DNA from: JARKQH01 sp964631605
GTDB lineage: Bacteria; Verrucomicrobiota; Verrucomicrobiia; Limisphaerales; UBA8199
Length of the DNA: 43,966 nt
NCBI GenBank assembly: GCA_964631605.1
Contig: CAZVYG010000037.1
Span: 1-43,966, forward strand
Reading direction: 5' to 3'
The position numbers were made by a program, and so were the translations under genes. The notes beneath the pieces were generated by a model. It made no database searches and was not told where the DNA came from. It was given only the letters and a program-made list of their open reading frames with translations. Below, piece after piece: positions 26,503 through 36,253 of this stretch (position 1 is the stretch's first letter; each line of letters begins with the position of its first letter).

Positions 26503-28344
26503 ATGAGCAAATCCATTCTGAGTTTTTTTCCAGTGCTGGCGCTGTGCGCGGGTGCGTTGTCCGTCCCGGCCGGCCCGGCCGGGGCGGATATCCAGGTTGA
26601 GGTCACGGCCGATCAGCCGGTGGCGACGGCACAGAGCCTGAAGGACCAGGCGGATGGTTTTCAGCGGTTGGCGATCACGCTTGCCAACCAGGGCCGGGAG
26701 CCGCTGACGATTGAAAGGATCACGGTTCGCATTCCAGCGGCCGAGCGGCTGACGGAGGAGATGGAGATGCTGTACGGGGGCAGTTGCATGGGCCGCACGC
26801 CCTTGCTGCGCCACCCCGTTGGCCAGCAAACCAGGAATAGTTCCAGCCACATGTATGAGATGGTCCGGCTCGCGGACGGGCAGTATGTGTTTGCCGGTTC
26901 GCTGACCTGGCGGATTTTTCTGCCCAACTTCACGCTGAAGGACGGTGCGTTCGTGGTGTGGTCCAACGGCGAAGGCAAACGCCTCAAGCCGGGTGAGACA
27001 ATTGACTATGAACAGATTGTGCTGCGGCGCGCTAGCGACTGGATCGAGCTGCTGAACCAGTTTGGCGCCGCCATTGCCAGGGAGAATGGGATCACCAAGG
27101 TGAAGAATGCCGATTTCAAGGGGTGGTCCACCTGGGATTACTACGGGCGGGTTTTCAGCGCCGAGGACATCTACGGCAACATGAAGGTGCTCAACCGGCT
27201 CGCTCCCAAAGCCAACTTGATCCAGATAGACGGCGGCTGGTGGCCCGAGCGCGGCGACTACAAGAGCGTGCGGTCGAATTTGCTGCCCGGCGGCATCAAG
27301 GCCATCGCCGCCCGGATCGCTTCCGAGGGCAGGATTCCGGGTCTGCACTTTGACGGCTTTCGCGGCGATGCCAACTCGGAGATCTACAAGGCCCACCCGG
27401 AGTTTTTTCTGCACGATCAGGATGGGAAGTTGATCGTCGAATTGAATCAAAAGCCGGACAAGGTGATGAAAAACATTTACTTTGATTATTCACATCCCGG
27501 AGCGAGGGCGTATATTGCCGAGTGCATTCGCAACATGAAGGAGAACTGGAGCATCCGCTATTTCAAGGTGGACTTCATGCGTTACGCCTTGGAGGACGAT
27601 ATCAAGGCCGCCAACAAGCAGGTCAAATCCATCAAGGCGCATGATCCCACAATGACCAGTGTGGAACGCTTCCGCCTGGCGCTGAAAACCATGCGCGAGG
27701 CGATGGGGCCGGACACGTATTTTCTGGGCTGCTCGGCCGTTTTCGGTCCGTGCATCGGCTTTGTGGACGGCATGCGCACCGGCGGCGACATCAGCCCCCG
27801 GTATGACGCGTTTCCGGAGCGATCGCTCGCCAACCTCGGCCATTTTTATCTCCATGGCAAAGTCTGGAACGGGGACCTTGATTACCTGGTCTTCCGCGCG
27901 GCGGCCGACGAGGATGAAAAGGTTTCCAAAGAAGAGGTGAAGCACGGGGGCAACCTGACGTTGAACGAGGCGCAGATGTGGGCGGACTTGAACAAGCTCT
28001 ACGGCAGTTGTCGTTTGAGCAGCGACAACCTGCTGACGCTGCGCCCGGAGCGCCAGGCGCTGATTCAAGAGGTGTTCGAGTATCCGCCCATGGATGAGAC
28101 CGTGCCGCTGGATGTGTGGCAGCATGCGGCCGGCAAGGGCGACGGTTTCGAGTTGGTGCTGGCGCGCAAGGGCAAGGACATTTATCTGGGCGTCTTCAAC
28201 TGGGGCGGGACGCCAAAGCAATACGTGCTGGGGGCGTTCGGGAGGCGCGAGCCGGTCACACTGGCCGGGCGTCATTCGGTGATTCTGAAATACGACGGTC
28301 AGGATTCCTTTGCCCAACTTTGTCAAAAACTACAAACACGATGA
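26503..28344 (+). CDS. Exported GH27/GH36-like alpha-galactosidase family protein
   Basis: A 613-residue protein with signal peptide 1-28, an N-terminal beta-sandwich (about 30-185) and a TIM barrel (about 190-510). GWSTWDYYGR and IQIDGGWW are typical early strands of clan GH-D. The predicted nucleophile is D357 in YFKVDFMRYA and the acid/base is D429 in RTGGDISPRYD. A C-terminal beta domain follows. The family usually removes terminal alpha-galactose, but some members prefer alpha-GalNAc or other sugars. The ATG at 26503 was chosen because it starts the signal peptide. Its stop codon overlaps the next start (ATGA at 28341-28344), so the two are translationally coupled and probably act on the same glycan. 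Confidence 0.78.
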   Translation: MSKSILSFFPVLALCAGALSVPAGPAGADIQVEVTADQPVATAQSLKDQADGFQRLAITLANQGREPLTIERITVRIPAAERLTEEMEMLYGGSCMGRTPLLRHPVGQQTRNSSSHMYEMVRLADGQYVFAGSLTWRIFLPNFTLKDGAFVVWSNGEGKRLKPGETIDYEQIVLRRASDWIELLNQFGAAIARENGITKVKNADFKGWSTWDYYGRVFSAEDIYGNMKVLNRLAPKANLIQIDGGWWPERGDYKSVRSNLLPGGIKAIAARIASEGRIPGLHFDGFRGDANSEIYKAHPEFFLHDQDGKLIVELNQKPDKVMKNIYFDYSHPGARAYIAECIRNMKENWSIRYFKVDFMRYALEDDIKAANKQVKSIKAHDPTMTSVERFRLALKTMREAMGPDTYFLGCSAVFGPCIGFVDGMRTGGDISPRYDAFPERSLANLGHFYLHGKVWNGDLDYLVFRAAADEDEKVSKEEVKHGGNLTLNEAQMWADLNKLYGSCRLSSDNLLTLRPERQALIQEVFEYPPMDETVPLDVWQHAAGKGDGFELVLARKGKDIYLGVFNWGGTPKQYVLGAFGRREPVTLAGRHSVILKYDGQDSFAQLCQKLQTR

Positions 28345-30554
28345 AAGCCACAATCCACAAATCACACGTGAGAAACAAACTGAACCGGCGGAGCCTTTGG
28401 AGCGCAATGGCCGCCCTGGTTCTCGCCCTGCCGGCAATGATCTGTGCCGAAACGGTCGGCGTATTTTTTGATCCGGGCGTGGAGCAAATCAAGTTCGCCG
28501 CCGGCGACGTGAAGGCCGCGCTGGAGAAAAACACGTTCACGGTCGAGATGCTTCCGGTCGCCACCCTGAACGCATCGTATCCGAACAAGAAGGTGGTTTT
28601 GGCCCTGGCCTCCAACCGTGCCGTGACCGCTGTGCTGGCCGCTCAGGGCGGGGCGAAAGCGGCCGATTTGGGCGAACAGGCCTATGCCTTGCGCACCACG
28701 GATGCTCCACAGAAGTCCTACTGGGCGCTGGGCGGCGATGTGAACGGCGCAATGTATGGGGGTTTGCAGATTGCCGAGAACCTGCTGTTCAACCGGTTCG
28801 CGGGCAACTACAACAGCGAGGAGTCGCCGGTAGTGCTGAAGCGGGGCATCAAACTGAACCTGCCGTTGGACAAGGAGAGCCCGACCTACTTTAGCGCCAA
28901 CCACAGCGATTCAGCCAAGAAGGCCATTCCCAATGTGTGGGACATGAGCTTCTGGACAACCTGGTTCGATGTAATGGCGCGGAATCGCTACAATGTGGTT
29001 TCGGTCTGGAACAACCATCCTTTCACCTCGATGATCAAGCTGGAGGACTACCCCGATGTTGCCATCCCAAACGTGACCGGATACGACGGCTACTCCAAGG
29101 TCATGTCCCTGGATGAGAAGATTGACTTCTGGCGCAAAGTCATGGCTTACGCGCATGCGCGCGGCTTCGCGTTCTACCTGGTCAACTGGAACATCTGGAC
29201 CCATGGCGCCACGGGCAAATACGGGATCACGGACGATCAGGAGAAAGCAGCAACCAACCAGGCCACCATTGCCTACATGCGCAAGTGCATGACCACCCTG
29301 CTGGAGACCTATCCGGACCTGGATGGTTTTGGCGTGACCCAGGGGGAGCACATGTCAAAAAACGATCAGAATGATTCGGCCTTCCTGGCCAATACGTATG
29401 GATTGGGGATGGCCGAATACGCCAGGCGTCATCCGGAAAGAAAACTGACCTTCATCCATCGCTGGCACATGGCGGATTTTTCGGATATCAAGAAACATTT
29501 TGCCGAACTCATGAAGATTCCCAACGTGACGTTCGACATGTCCTATAAATACAGCAAGGCCCACATGTATTCCACCGCGGTGCCGGGATGGATGACCGCT
29601 TCGGAACAGAACGCTCTCCGGGAAAACGGCATCAAGTGTTGGCTGACGGTCCGGAACGACGACTTTTACTTCCACAATTGGGCGGATCCGAGTTTTGTGC
29701 GCGCCTATGTGAACGGTTTTCCCGGCCAGGGCGATTGGTTCCGGGGTTTCTACATGGGGTCGGATGGGTTCTGTCCCACCCGGACGTTCTTCAGCAAGAA
29801 CCGCGTGACGCAGGGGCTCCTGGAAGTCCAGCGGCAATGGTACATGTTTATGTTATGGGGGCGTTTGGCCTATAATCCGACCACGCCTGACACGGTGTTC
29901 AAAAGCCACCTGGCACTGAGATATCCTGAAGTTTCCGCGGAGAATTTGTTTACTGCCTGGAGCCAGGCCTCTCGAGGCCTGCCCAAAGCGAACGAGTTGA
30001 TTCATGGGACGATGAATCTCGACTTTCAGTGGTGGCCGGAGGGGTGCCAATCGCACAAAGGCTTCGTGACAGCCGGCATGTTTGAAGACGCCACGCCGGG
30101 CAAAGGGTCGGCCCTTTGCAGCATCGCCCAATCCGCATCAAATGGGTGTGGCACCGGCAAAAGCTCCCATGCGCTGGCCGATGAGATCGAGGCGGACGCC
30201 CTCTCGGCGCTGTCCCTGATCAGCAGCATGCACGCGGCGCCCGATACCGAGTTGGGCGTGACGATCAACAACATCAAGGCGATGTCCCACCTGACGATGT
30301 ATTATGCCTGGAAAATCCGAGGAGCGACTCACTTGAAAGCCAATGAAAAGGAAAAGGCTCGAAGCGCCCTGGGAAAAGCGTACTGCTGGTGGATGAAATA
30401 TTCGAACCTGATGGACGCGATGTATAGCGGAATGGCCATGCAGCGCACCGCCGATCTTCCCGACTGGCACGTGCATGACAAGTCGGTGTTGAAGGAATAT
30501 ACCGATTTGGGCGGCGTGGGGACTCCAGCGTGCGAGGAGAACACCTCAAGATAA
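28341..30554 (+). CDS. Exported GH67/GH115-like putative glycoside hydrolase
   Basis: A 737-residue protein with signal peptide (about 1-35, ALVLALPAMICA). The N-terminal alpha/beta domain (36-150) resembles that of GH67/GH115 alpha-glucuronidases and GH20-like enzymes. The following barrel has WDMSFWTTWFDVMARNRYNV, a HPFTSMIKLEDYPDV segment, and E336 in GVTQGEHMS, a candidate catalytic acid. The C-terminal third is largely helical. The barrel has WNIWTHGATGKYGIT, which I associate with uncharacterised proteins of polysaccharide loci. Family placement is uncertain and no activity can be claimed; release of a uronic acid is one possibility. The 4-bp overlap with the preceding gene implies coupled translation. 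Confidence 0.6.
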   Translation: MKATIHKSHVRNKLNRRSLWSAMAALVLALPAMICAETVGVFFDPGVEQIKFAAGDVKAALEKNTFTVEMLPVATLNASYPNKKVVLALASNRAVTAVLAAQGGAKAADLGEQAYALRTTDAPQKSYWALGGDVNGAMYGGLQIAENLLFNRFAGNYNSEESPVVLKRGIKLNLPLDKESPTYFSANHSDSAKKAIPNVWDMSFWTTWFDVMARNRYNVVSVWNNHPFTSMIKLEDYPDVAIPNVTGYDGYSKVMSLDEKIDFWRKVMAYAHARGFAFYLVNWNIWTHGATGKYGITDDQEKAATNQATIAYMRKCMTTLLETYPDLDGFGVTQGEHMSKNDQNDSAFLANTYGLGMAEYARRHPERKLTFIHRWHMADFSDIKKHFAELMKIPNVTFDMSYKYSKAHMYSTAVPGWMTASEQNALRENGIKCWLTVRNDDFYFHNWADPSFVRAYVNGFPGQGDWFRGFYMGSDGFCPTRTFFSKNRVTQGLLEVQRQWYMFMLWGRLAYNPTTPDTVFKSHLALRYPEVSAENLFTAWSQASRGLPKANELIHGTMNLDFQWWPEGCQSHKGFVTAGMFEDATPGKGSALCSIAQSASNGCGTGKSSHALADEIEADALSALSLISSMHAAPDTELGVTINNIKAMSHLTMYYAWKIRGATHLKANEKEKARSALGKAYCWWMKYSNLMDAMYSGMAMQRTADLPDWHVHDKSVLKEYTDLGGVGTPACEENTSR

Positions 30555-30599
30555 GGATCGAAAAGAACCAGAGGCGTGTCCTAAAGATCAGCGAGCAAT

Positions 30600-32171
30600 A
30601 TGAACATGTTAAACCTCTCGCAGAACATCAGAGGCGTTGCCTGGTTCCTGCTTTTGGTGGCGCCGGCAGCGGCGCTCCCGGCTGCTGAATCTGCGAAGGG
30701 GCCGGCAAGACCCAATATTCTCTTCGCGATTGCGGATGACTGGTCGTATGGACACGCCGGCGCTTATGGCTGCCGATGGATCCAGACGCCCGCGATGGAT
30801 CGCGTGGCTCGCGAAGGAATTCTGTTCACCCAGGCCTATACGCCGAACGGAAAATGTTCGCCCTCGCGGGCGTGCATCATCACGGGCCGGAACCCCTGGC
30901 AGCTCCAGGCGGCAGCCAACCACTGGCCTTTTTTCCCGCCCGAGTTCAAGTCCTACCAGGAGGCGCTTGGGGAGCAGGGTTACTTCACCGGAATGACGGG
31001 CAAGGGTTGGGCGCCGGGGATTGCCACCAATGCCGCCGGCCAGGGCCGCGAGTTGGTCGGCAAGCCATTCAACGCCAGGAAACTCCCCGCCACGCCCGCC
31101 AGGGGAATATCGCTGGTGGATTATGCCGGGAATTTCAAGGACTTCCTGGCTGCCGTGCCCAAGGACACTCCCTGGTCTTTCTGGTACGGCGGCCATGAGC
31201 CGCATCGCCCGTACGACTATGGATCGGGCGTGGCCAGGGGCGGCAGGAAGACCTCCGACATTGAACGCGTGCCGGCGTGCTGGCCGGATACCGAGGAGGT
31301 GCGCAACGACCTGCTCGATTACGCCTTCGAGGTGGAACACTTTGATCTGCATTTGGGACGAATGCTGGCCGAGTTGGAACAGCGCGGCCTGCTCGGAAAC
31401 ACCCTCGTGGTCGTGACCTCGGACAACGGCATGCCGTTTCCGCATTGCAAAGGCTATGCCTACGAAAACTCCGACCACCTGCCGCTGGCCATTAGGTGGC
31501 CGAAGGGCATCGCCAACCCGGGCCGGGTGGTGGATGATTATGTGAGCTTCATTGACTTTGCCCCCACGTTTCTGGAGGTCGCCGCTGTTCCGCAGAGCGC
31601 CTCAGGGATGGCTTCGATCACAGGCCGGAGTCTCGTGGAAATTTTCACATCAAGGAAATCCGGCCGCGTCATTTCGCAACGGGACCATGTTCTTCTTGCC
31701 AAGGAACGCACCGATATTGGGCGGCCCCATGACCAGGGCTACCCGATCCGCGGCATCGTGAAGGATGGAATGCTGTATTTGCACAACTTCGAAACCCATC
31801 GCTGGCCCGGTGGACACGCGGAGACGGGCTACCGGGACACGGACGACAGCCCGACCAAGACGGCAGTGCTCGCAACGGAGAAGCAGCCCGACCTTAAGCA
31901 CTTTTTTGACGCCTCGTTTGGAAAGCTGCCAGCCGACCAGTTGTTTGATCTGCGCCACGACCCGGATTGCATGACGAATCTGGCCGCGACGGTGTCGTTT
32001 GCCGCCTTGCAGAAGCAACTCTTCGAGGAACTCAAGCAGCAAGGAGATCCGCGCCTGCTGGGCAAGGGGCACATTTTCGACGAATTCCCCTATGGCAATG
32101 CTGCCATGCGAAACTACTATGACCGGGTCATGCGTGGCGAAAAAGTGACTGGGAACAAGACCAAGGAATAG
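30600..32171 (+). CDS. Exported S1 sulfatase, heparan N-sulfatase-like
   Basis: A 523-residue sulfatase with signal peptide 1-29. NILFAIADDWSYGHAGAYG and C86 in GKCSPSRACIITGRNPWQ are characteristic of the branch containing human N-sulfoglucosamine sulfohydrolase; bacterial members also act on O-sulfates. VTSDNGMPFPHCKGYAYE carries conserved metal and sulfate-binding residues. It lies 45 bp after the GH67-like gene and 35 bp before the GH127 gene, so the three are probably co-transcribed. Start ATG 30600; M3 at 30606 would serve as well. Confidence 0.9.
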   Translation: MNMLNLSQNIRGVAWFLLLVAPAAALPAAESAKGPARPNILFAIADDWSYGHAGAYGCRWIQTPAMDRVAREGILFTQAYTPNGKCSPSRACIITGRNPWQLQAAANHWPFFPPEFKSYQEALGEQGYFTGMTGKGWAPGIATNAAGQGRELVGKPFNARKLPATPARGISLVDYAGNFKDFLAAVPKDTPWSFWYGGHEPHRPYDYGSGVARGGRKTSDIERVPACWPDTEEVRNDLLDYAFEVEHFDLHLGRMLAELEQRGLLGNTLVVVTSDNGMPFPHCKGYAYENSDHLPLAIRWPKGIANPGRVVDDYVSFIDFAPTFLEVAAVPQSASGMASITGRSLVEIFTSRKSGRVISQRDHVLLAKERTDIGRPHDQGYPIRGIVKDGMLYLHNFETHRWPGGHAETGYRDTDDSPTKTAVLATEKQPDLKHFFDASFGKLPADQLFDLRHDPDCMTNLAATVSFAALQKQLFEELKQQGDPRLLGKGHIFDEFPYGNAAMRNYYDRVMRGEKVTGNKTKE

Positions 32172-32206
32172 CACAGGGTTTTTGCCCTCAACCCCCGGCG
32201 TCCATC

Positions 32207-34255
32207 ATGAAAAACCGTGTTCTTACCTTTTCCGTCCTGCTGCTGACCCCGCTGGTGGCGCAAGCTGCAGCCGAGGTGCCGGCGAGGAAACCCGGCAAGG
32301 AAGTGGTCAACGTCTCGGCCAGTCCGCAGGTGAAGTTTCGCACGATTGGACTGGACGAAGCCCGGTGGAGTGGCGGTTTTTGGGGCGACCGTTGGGAGCT
32401 CAACCGCCGCGTGACCATTCCCACAATGAAAGAGGTGATGGAGTTGCCCACCAATTCCGCCACCTTCCACAACTTGCGGGTGGCGGCAGGCGAGATTCAG
32501 GGGAAGTTCTTCGGCAACAATTGGGGCGACGGCGACTGCTACAAGTGGATCGAGGCTGCCGCCAGTGTCTATGCCCTCACCCATGACCTGGAGTTGGATC
32601 GTCAGATGGACGAGATCATTGCTGTGATCGCGAAAGCCCAGGCGCCGGACGGTTATATCTCCACCCAGATTCAACTAACTGACAAAGGCCGCTGGACCAA
32701 CCTGAATCATCACGAGCTTTACAACATGGGCCACCTGCTGACGGCGGCCTGCATTCATCATCGGGTCACGGGGAAAAACAACTTTCTGAATGTGGCCCGC
32801 AAGGTGGCTGATTACCTTTACACCGTGTTCGAGCCGCGCCCCAAGGAGTTGGCGCATTTCGGTTTTAATCCGTCGAACATCATGGGCGCGGCCGAGCTGT
32901 ATCGCACGACGGGCGACAAGAAATACCTGCAGTTGGCCGGCATTTTTGTGAGCATGCGCGGCTCACAGCCGGGCGGTTCGGATCAAAACCAGGCGGGGGT
33001 CCCCTTGCGGATGGAGCAGGAAGCGGTGGGCCACGCCGTGACGGCCGCGTATCTCTGGTGCGGGGCGGCGGATGTTTACGCCGAGACCGGCGAGCCAGCG
33101 CTGTTGGACGCCTTGGAGCGGCTCTGGAATGATGTCACCTCCTGCAAGATGTATATCACGGGCGGAACGGCGGCGCTGCATCACGGGGAATCCCAGCGCG
33201 TCCGGCTCAAGCGGTGGCCCATTGACTCGGTCCATGAAGCGTTTGGCGCACCCTACCAGTTGCCCAACCGCACCGCCTACAACGAGACGTGCGCCAACAT
33301 CGGCAACGCCATGTGGAACTGGCGCATGCTGCTGCTGACCGGCGAGGCCAAGTATGCGGATATCCTGGAGCGCGTCTTTTACAACAGCATGCTGTCCGCC
33401 ATCGGCCTGGAGGGGAAGGACTACTTCTACTCGAATCCGTTGCGCCGTTGCGGCGAGGACGTGCCGCTGTTGAGCAATGACTCGCGCACGCGCTGGTCCA
33501 ACACCACGCCGGCATCGCCGGTGCATTGTTTCTGCTGCCCGCCGAACCTCGCGCGCACCATTGCCCAGTTGCACACCTACGCCTATGGGGTGTCGGCCGA
33601 CGCCGTGTGGATTCACCTCTACGGAGCCGGCCGACTGGACACGCAGTTGCCCGGCGGCGACGCGATCGAGTTGACCCAAACGACGGACTATCCCTGGGAT
33701 GGCAAGGTCCGCATCCGCATCGAGAAGGCGCCGGCAAAGGAAATGGCGTTGCGCCTCCGCATTCCCGGCTGGGTCGAGCGGCCGGGCTTGAAGATCAACA
33801 ACCGGGTCTCCAGTGAGCGATTGCAGCCGTCTTCTTACGCCGAGCTCCGCCGGAACTGGCAAGCCGGCGACGTTGTGGAACTGCAGCTACCGATGCCGGT
33901 AACGCTCCTGGAATCCCATCCGCTCGTGGAGGAGAATCGCAATCAGGTGGCGGTAATGCGCGGCCCGCTCGTCTATTGCCTTGAAGATAAGGACCTGCCG
34001 CCCGGCGTCGCCATCGAGAACGTGCGGATTCCGCGTGATGCCGGGTGGAAGGTGCGCTGGGAAGCCAACCTGCTGCATGGGGTCACGGTGTTGGAGACCC
34101 GGGCCAAGGTCATGCCCCAGGCCAGAGATGTCAGCGCCCTGTATCGCCGCGTGCCGACGGCCGGCGCAGCTTCCGTTTTGCTGCGGCTGATTCCCTATTA
34201 CGCCTGGTGCAACCGCGGGGCGAGCCAGATGACCGTCTGGCTGCCGGCACTGTGA
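32207..34255 (+). CDS. GH127 beta-L-arabinofuranosidase (DUF1680)
   Basis: A 682-residue exported enzyme with signal peptide about 1-22. An (alpha/alpha)6 barrel spans about 40-470 and C-terminal beta-sandwiches follow. The Zn-cysteine active site is visible: E360 and C362 in NETCANIGN, and C443/C444 in HCFCCPPNLAR. These match E338, C340, C417 (nucleophile) and C418 of Bifidobacterium HypBA1. GH127 removes terminal beta-L-arabinofuranose, though some family members act on other sugars. Its presence argues that the target glycan contains furanosidic arabinose or a similar sugar. It lies 35 bp after one sulfatase and 69 bp before another. Confidence 0.9.
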   Translation: MKNRVLTFSVLLLTPLVAQAAAEVPARKPGKEVVNVSASPQVKFRTIGLDEARWSGGFWGDRWELNRRVTIPTMKEVMELPTNSATFHNLRVAAGEIQGKFFGNNWGDGDCYKWIEAAASVYALTHDLELDRQMDEIIAVIAKAQAPDGYISTQIQLTDKGRWTNLNHHELYNMGHLLTAACIHHRVTGKNNFLNVARKVADYLYTVFEPRPKELAHFGFNPSNIMGAAELYRTTGDKKYLQLAGIFVSMRGSQPGGSDQNQAGVPLRMEQEAVGHAVTAAYLWCGAADVYAETGEPALLDALERLWNDVTSCKMYITGGTAALHHGESQRVRLKRWPIDSVHEAFGAPYQLPNRTAYNETCANIGNAMWNWRMLLLTGEAKYADILERVFYNSMLSAIGLEGKDYFYSNPLRRCGEDVPLLSNDSRTRWSNTTPASPVHCFCCPPNLARTIAQLHTYAYGVSADAVWIHLYGAGRLDTQLPGGDAIELTQTTDYPWDGKVRIRIEKAPAKEMALRLRIPGWVERPGLKINNRVSSERLQPSSYAELRRNWQAGDVVELQLPMPVTLLESHPLVEENRNQVAVMRGPLVYCLEDKDLPPGVAIENVRIPRDAGWKVRWEANLLHGVTVLETRAKVMPQARDVSALYRRVPTAGAASVLLRLIPYYAWCNRGASQMTVWLPAL

Positions 34256-34295
34256 GGACACGATCATTCAACCATTCAACCATGAACCCGCCGAG

Positions 34296-34315
34296 ACGCT
34301 TAACTTGAAAAGCGT
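34296..34315 (+). promoter_or_regulatory. Hairpin just before the fifth sulfatase
   Basis: ACGCTT, eight bases, AAGCGT: a perfect 6-bp stem ending 9 bp before the ATG at 34325, over the expected ribosome binding position. It might modulate translation; weak evidence. Confidence 0.25.
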
Positions 34316-34324
34316 TGCGTTCCT

Positions 34325-35923
34325 ATGAAATACACCCCTGCCCTGCTCCGCACCTTGTTGATCGCGCCGCTTGTTGCGCTCTCCGCCGCTGCAGCCTCCC
34401 CATCGCGGCCGCGACCCAACATCATCATCATTCTCGCCGACGACCTTGGCCCCGGCGACCTCAGTTGCGCCGGCGCGACGAGGGTCAGGACCCCGAACAT
34501 TGACCGGCTGGCGGCGGAGGGCGCGCGCTTCACGCAGGCTTATGCGCCCTCGGCGACCTGCACCCCGTCGCGCTACTCGCTGCTGACCGGTGAATACGCC
34601 TGGCGACAGAAGGCGAAGACAACGACCATTCTCGATGGCGACGCGCCGCTTTGCATCGAGCCGGGCCGCCTCACCCTGCCGGCGATGTTGCGGCAGGCGG
34701 GTTACCGGACCGGTGTCGTGGGCAAATGGCATCTCGGCTTGGGCGACGGCCAAACCCGCGTGGATTTCAATGGCGACATCAAACCCGGTCCGCTCGAAAT
34801 CGGGTTCGACTATTGCCACATCATTCCGGCGACGGTGGACCGGGTGCCAAGCGTGTGGATCGAAAACCACAGAGTTCGGAATCTCGACGCCGCCGACCCG
34901 ATTCAGGTGAGCTACATCACGAACCTCAGCGACGAGCCGACCGGACTCGAGCGCCCCGATTTGCTCAAGCAGGGGGCTGATAAACAACATTCCGGCACCA
35001 TCATCAACGGCATCAGCCGCATTGGGTATATGAAAGGCGGGCATGCCGCCCGCTTCAAGGACGAGGAACTGGCCAGCACGGTGGTCGCCAAGTCCATCGA
35101 ATTCATCGAACGGCACAAGGACCGGCCTTTCTTCCTCAGCCTGGGCCTGTTTGAACCGCACGTGCCCCGCGTGGCCGAGCCGCCCTTTGTCGGCACGAGT
35201 GGCTGCGGGGTGCGCGGAGATGTGATTCACCAGATAGATTGGCAGGTTGGAGAAATCATGAAGACGCTCGACCGCCTCGAGCTTGGAAAAAACACCCTCG
35301 TCATCTTCACCAGCGACAACGGCCCGATTCTTTTTGACGGCTACTACGACCGTTCGGTGGAGGACTTGAACGGCCATCAGCCCACCGGGGGCTTGCGGGG
35401 CTGGAAATATCTGACGTTCGAAGGCGGTTGCCGCGTGCCGCTCATCGCGCGCTGGCCGGGGCAGATCAAACCCCGCGTCAGCGACCAGTTATTCAGCCTG
35501 GTGGATATTTATGCCACGGTGGCGAAGATCATCGGCCAAAAGATTCCGGCCCGCGCCGCTCCGGACAGTCTGGATTTGTCCGCCGTGCTGCTGGGCCAGA
35601 CCCGGAAAAATCTCCGCGATCACACTGTCCTGCACGGCATTGGGGGACTTGCGCTGCGCAAGGGGGACTGGAAATACATCCCCGCCACCTCCGGCGCCGG
35701 CGGCATGGGCAGCGGTGCGAATGCCGCCGACGAGCGTTTCGCGGCCGCGATCATTCCCGAGCCATTGCTGTTCAAGCTCCGCACCGACCCCCACGAAACG
35801 ACCAACGTCATGGCACAGCATCCCGAACAGGCGCGGAGGCTGGCCGGCCAATTGGAGCGGATCAAGCGCGCATCGGCGAAGCCGTCTCCTCCCAAACGCC
35901 AGGACAAGGCCAACGGCAATTAA
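34325..35923 (+). CDS. Exported S1-family sulfatase (arylsulfatase A-like)
   Basis: A 532-residue sulfatase with signal peptide 1-24. NIIIILADDLGPGDLS, C79 in ATCTPSRYSLLTG (C-x-P-S-R), GKWHLGLGDGQT, and FTSDNGPILFDGYYD give the metal and sulfate site. An insertion after the GKWHLG motif (about 145-235) includes HIIPATVDRVPSVWIENHRV, typical of sulfatases fully annotated only as arylsulfatase. The C-terminal tail is basic. It is the last sulfatase of the island and is followed by 330 bp without an intact gene. Substrate not predictable. Confidence 0.92.
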   Translation: MKYTPALLRTLLIAPLVALSAAAASPSRPRPNIIIILADDLGPGDLSCAGATRVRTPNIDRLAAEGARFTQAYAPSATCTPSRYSLLTGEYAWRQKAKTTTILDGDAPLCIEPGRLTLPAMLRQAGYRTGVVGKWHLGLGDGQTRVDFNGDIKPGPLEIGFDYCHIIPATVDRVPSVWIENHRVRNLDAADPIQVSYITNLSDEPTGLERPDLLKQGADKQHSGTIINGISRIGYMKGGHAARFKDEELASTVVAKSIEFIERHKDRPFFLSLGLFEPHVPRVAEPPFVGTSGCGVRGDVIHQIDWQVGEIMKTLDRLELGKNTLVIFTSDNGPILFDGYYDRSVEDLNGHQPTGGLRGWKYLTFEGGCRVPLIARWPGQIKPRVSDQLFSLVDIYATVAKIIGQKIPARAAPDSLDLSAVLLGQTRKNLRDHTVLHGIGGLALRKGDWKYIPATSGAGGMGSGANAADERFAAAIIPEPLLFKLRTDPHETTNVMAQHPEQARRLAGQLERIKRASAKPSPPKRQDKANGN

Positions 35924-35946
35924 GCGGCCAATCAGAGGCCAGGGCC

Positions 35947-35977
35947 CGATTCGACTACATCATTATGCAGGTGTTCA
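35947..35977. repeat. Intergenic repeat element, copy 3
   Basis: 30 of 31 bases match 16071-16101 (only 35953 versus 16077 differs). Similarity continues weakly for about 15 bases. It lies 24 bp after the fifth sulfatase. In frame it reads DYIIMQVFNGGILTAL before a stop. Confidence 0.6.
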
Positions 35978-36136
35978 ACGGCGGCATCCTTACGGCATTA
36001 TAAGGACCTTGATTATGCTAACGGCACGTTTCGTTGACGCTGCCGCGGCTCTGGTCGTCGGACGCGCACAGGTGTTGGGCTGGGCGGTACCCCCTTGCGG
36101 GGCGCGCGTCCCTGGTTGCGGCGCCGCGCTGTCGCC

Positions 36137-36229
36137 ATGAAGGCTGAGCCCAGGGAAAGCATGCGTTTGGCGCCGTTGCTTTTATTTGCGGCGGCGCTGG
36201 CGGCGCGCGCAATACCAGAACATCTTTAA
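36137..36229 (+). pseudogene. Signal-peptide-like micro-ORF, possible gene stub
   Basis: A 30-codon frame whose second Met starts MRLAPLLLFAAALAARA, a typical cleavable signal peptide, followed after five residues by a stop and 24 bp later by the GH31 start. It could be the 5' stub of a deleted exported-protein gene or a leader peptide. The rest of 35978-36253 shows no gene. Confidence 0.4.
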
Positions 36230-36253
36230 CAACGATTGACACTCCACCATCCA

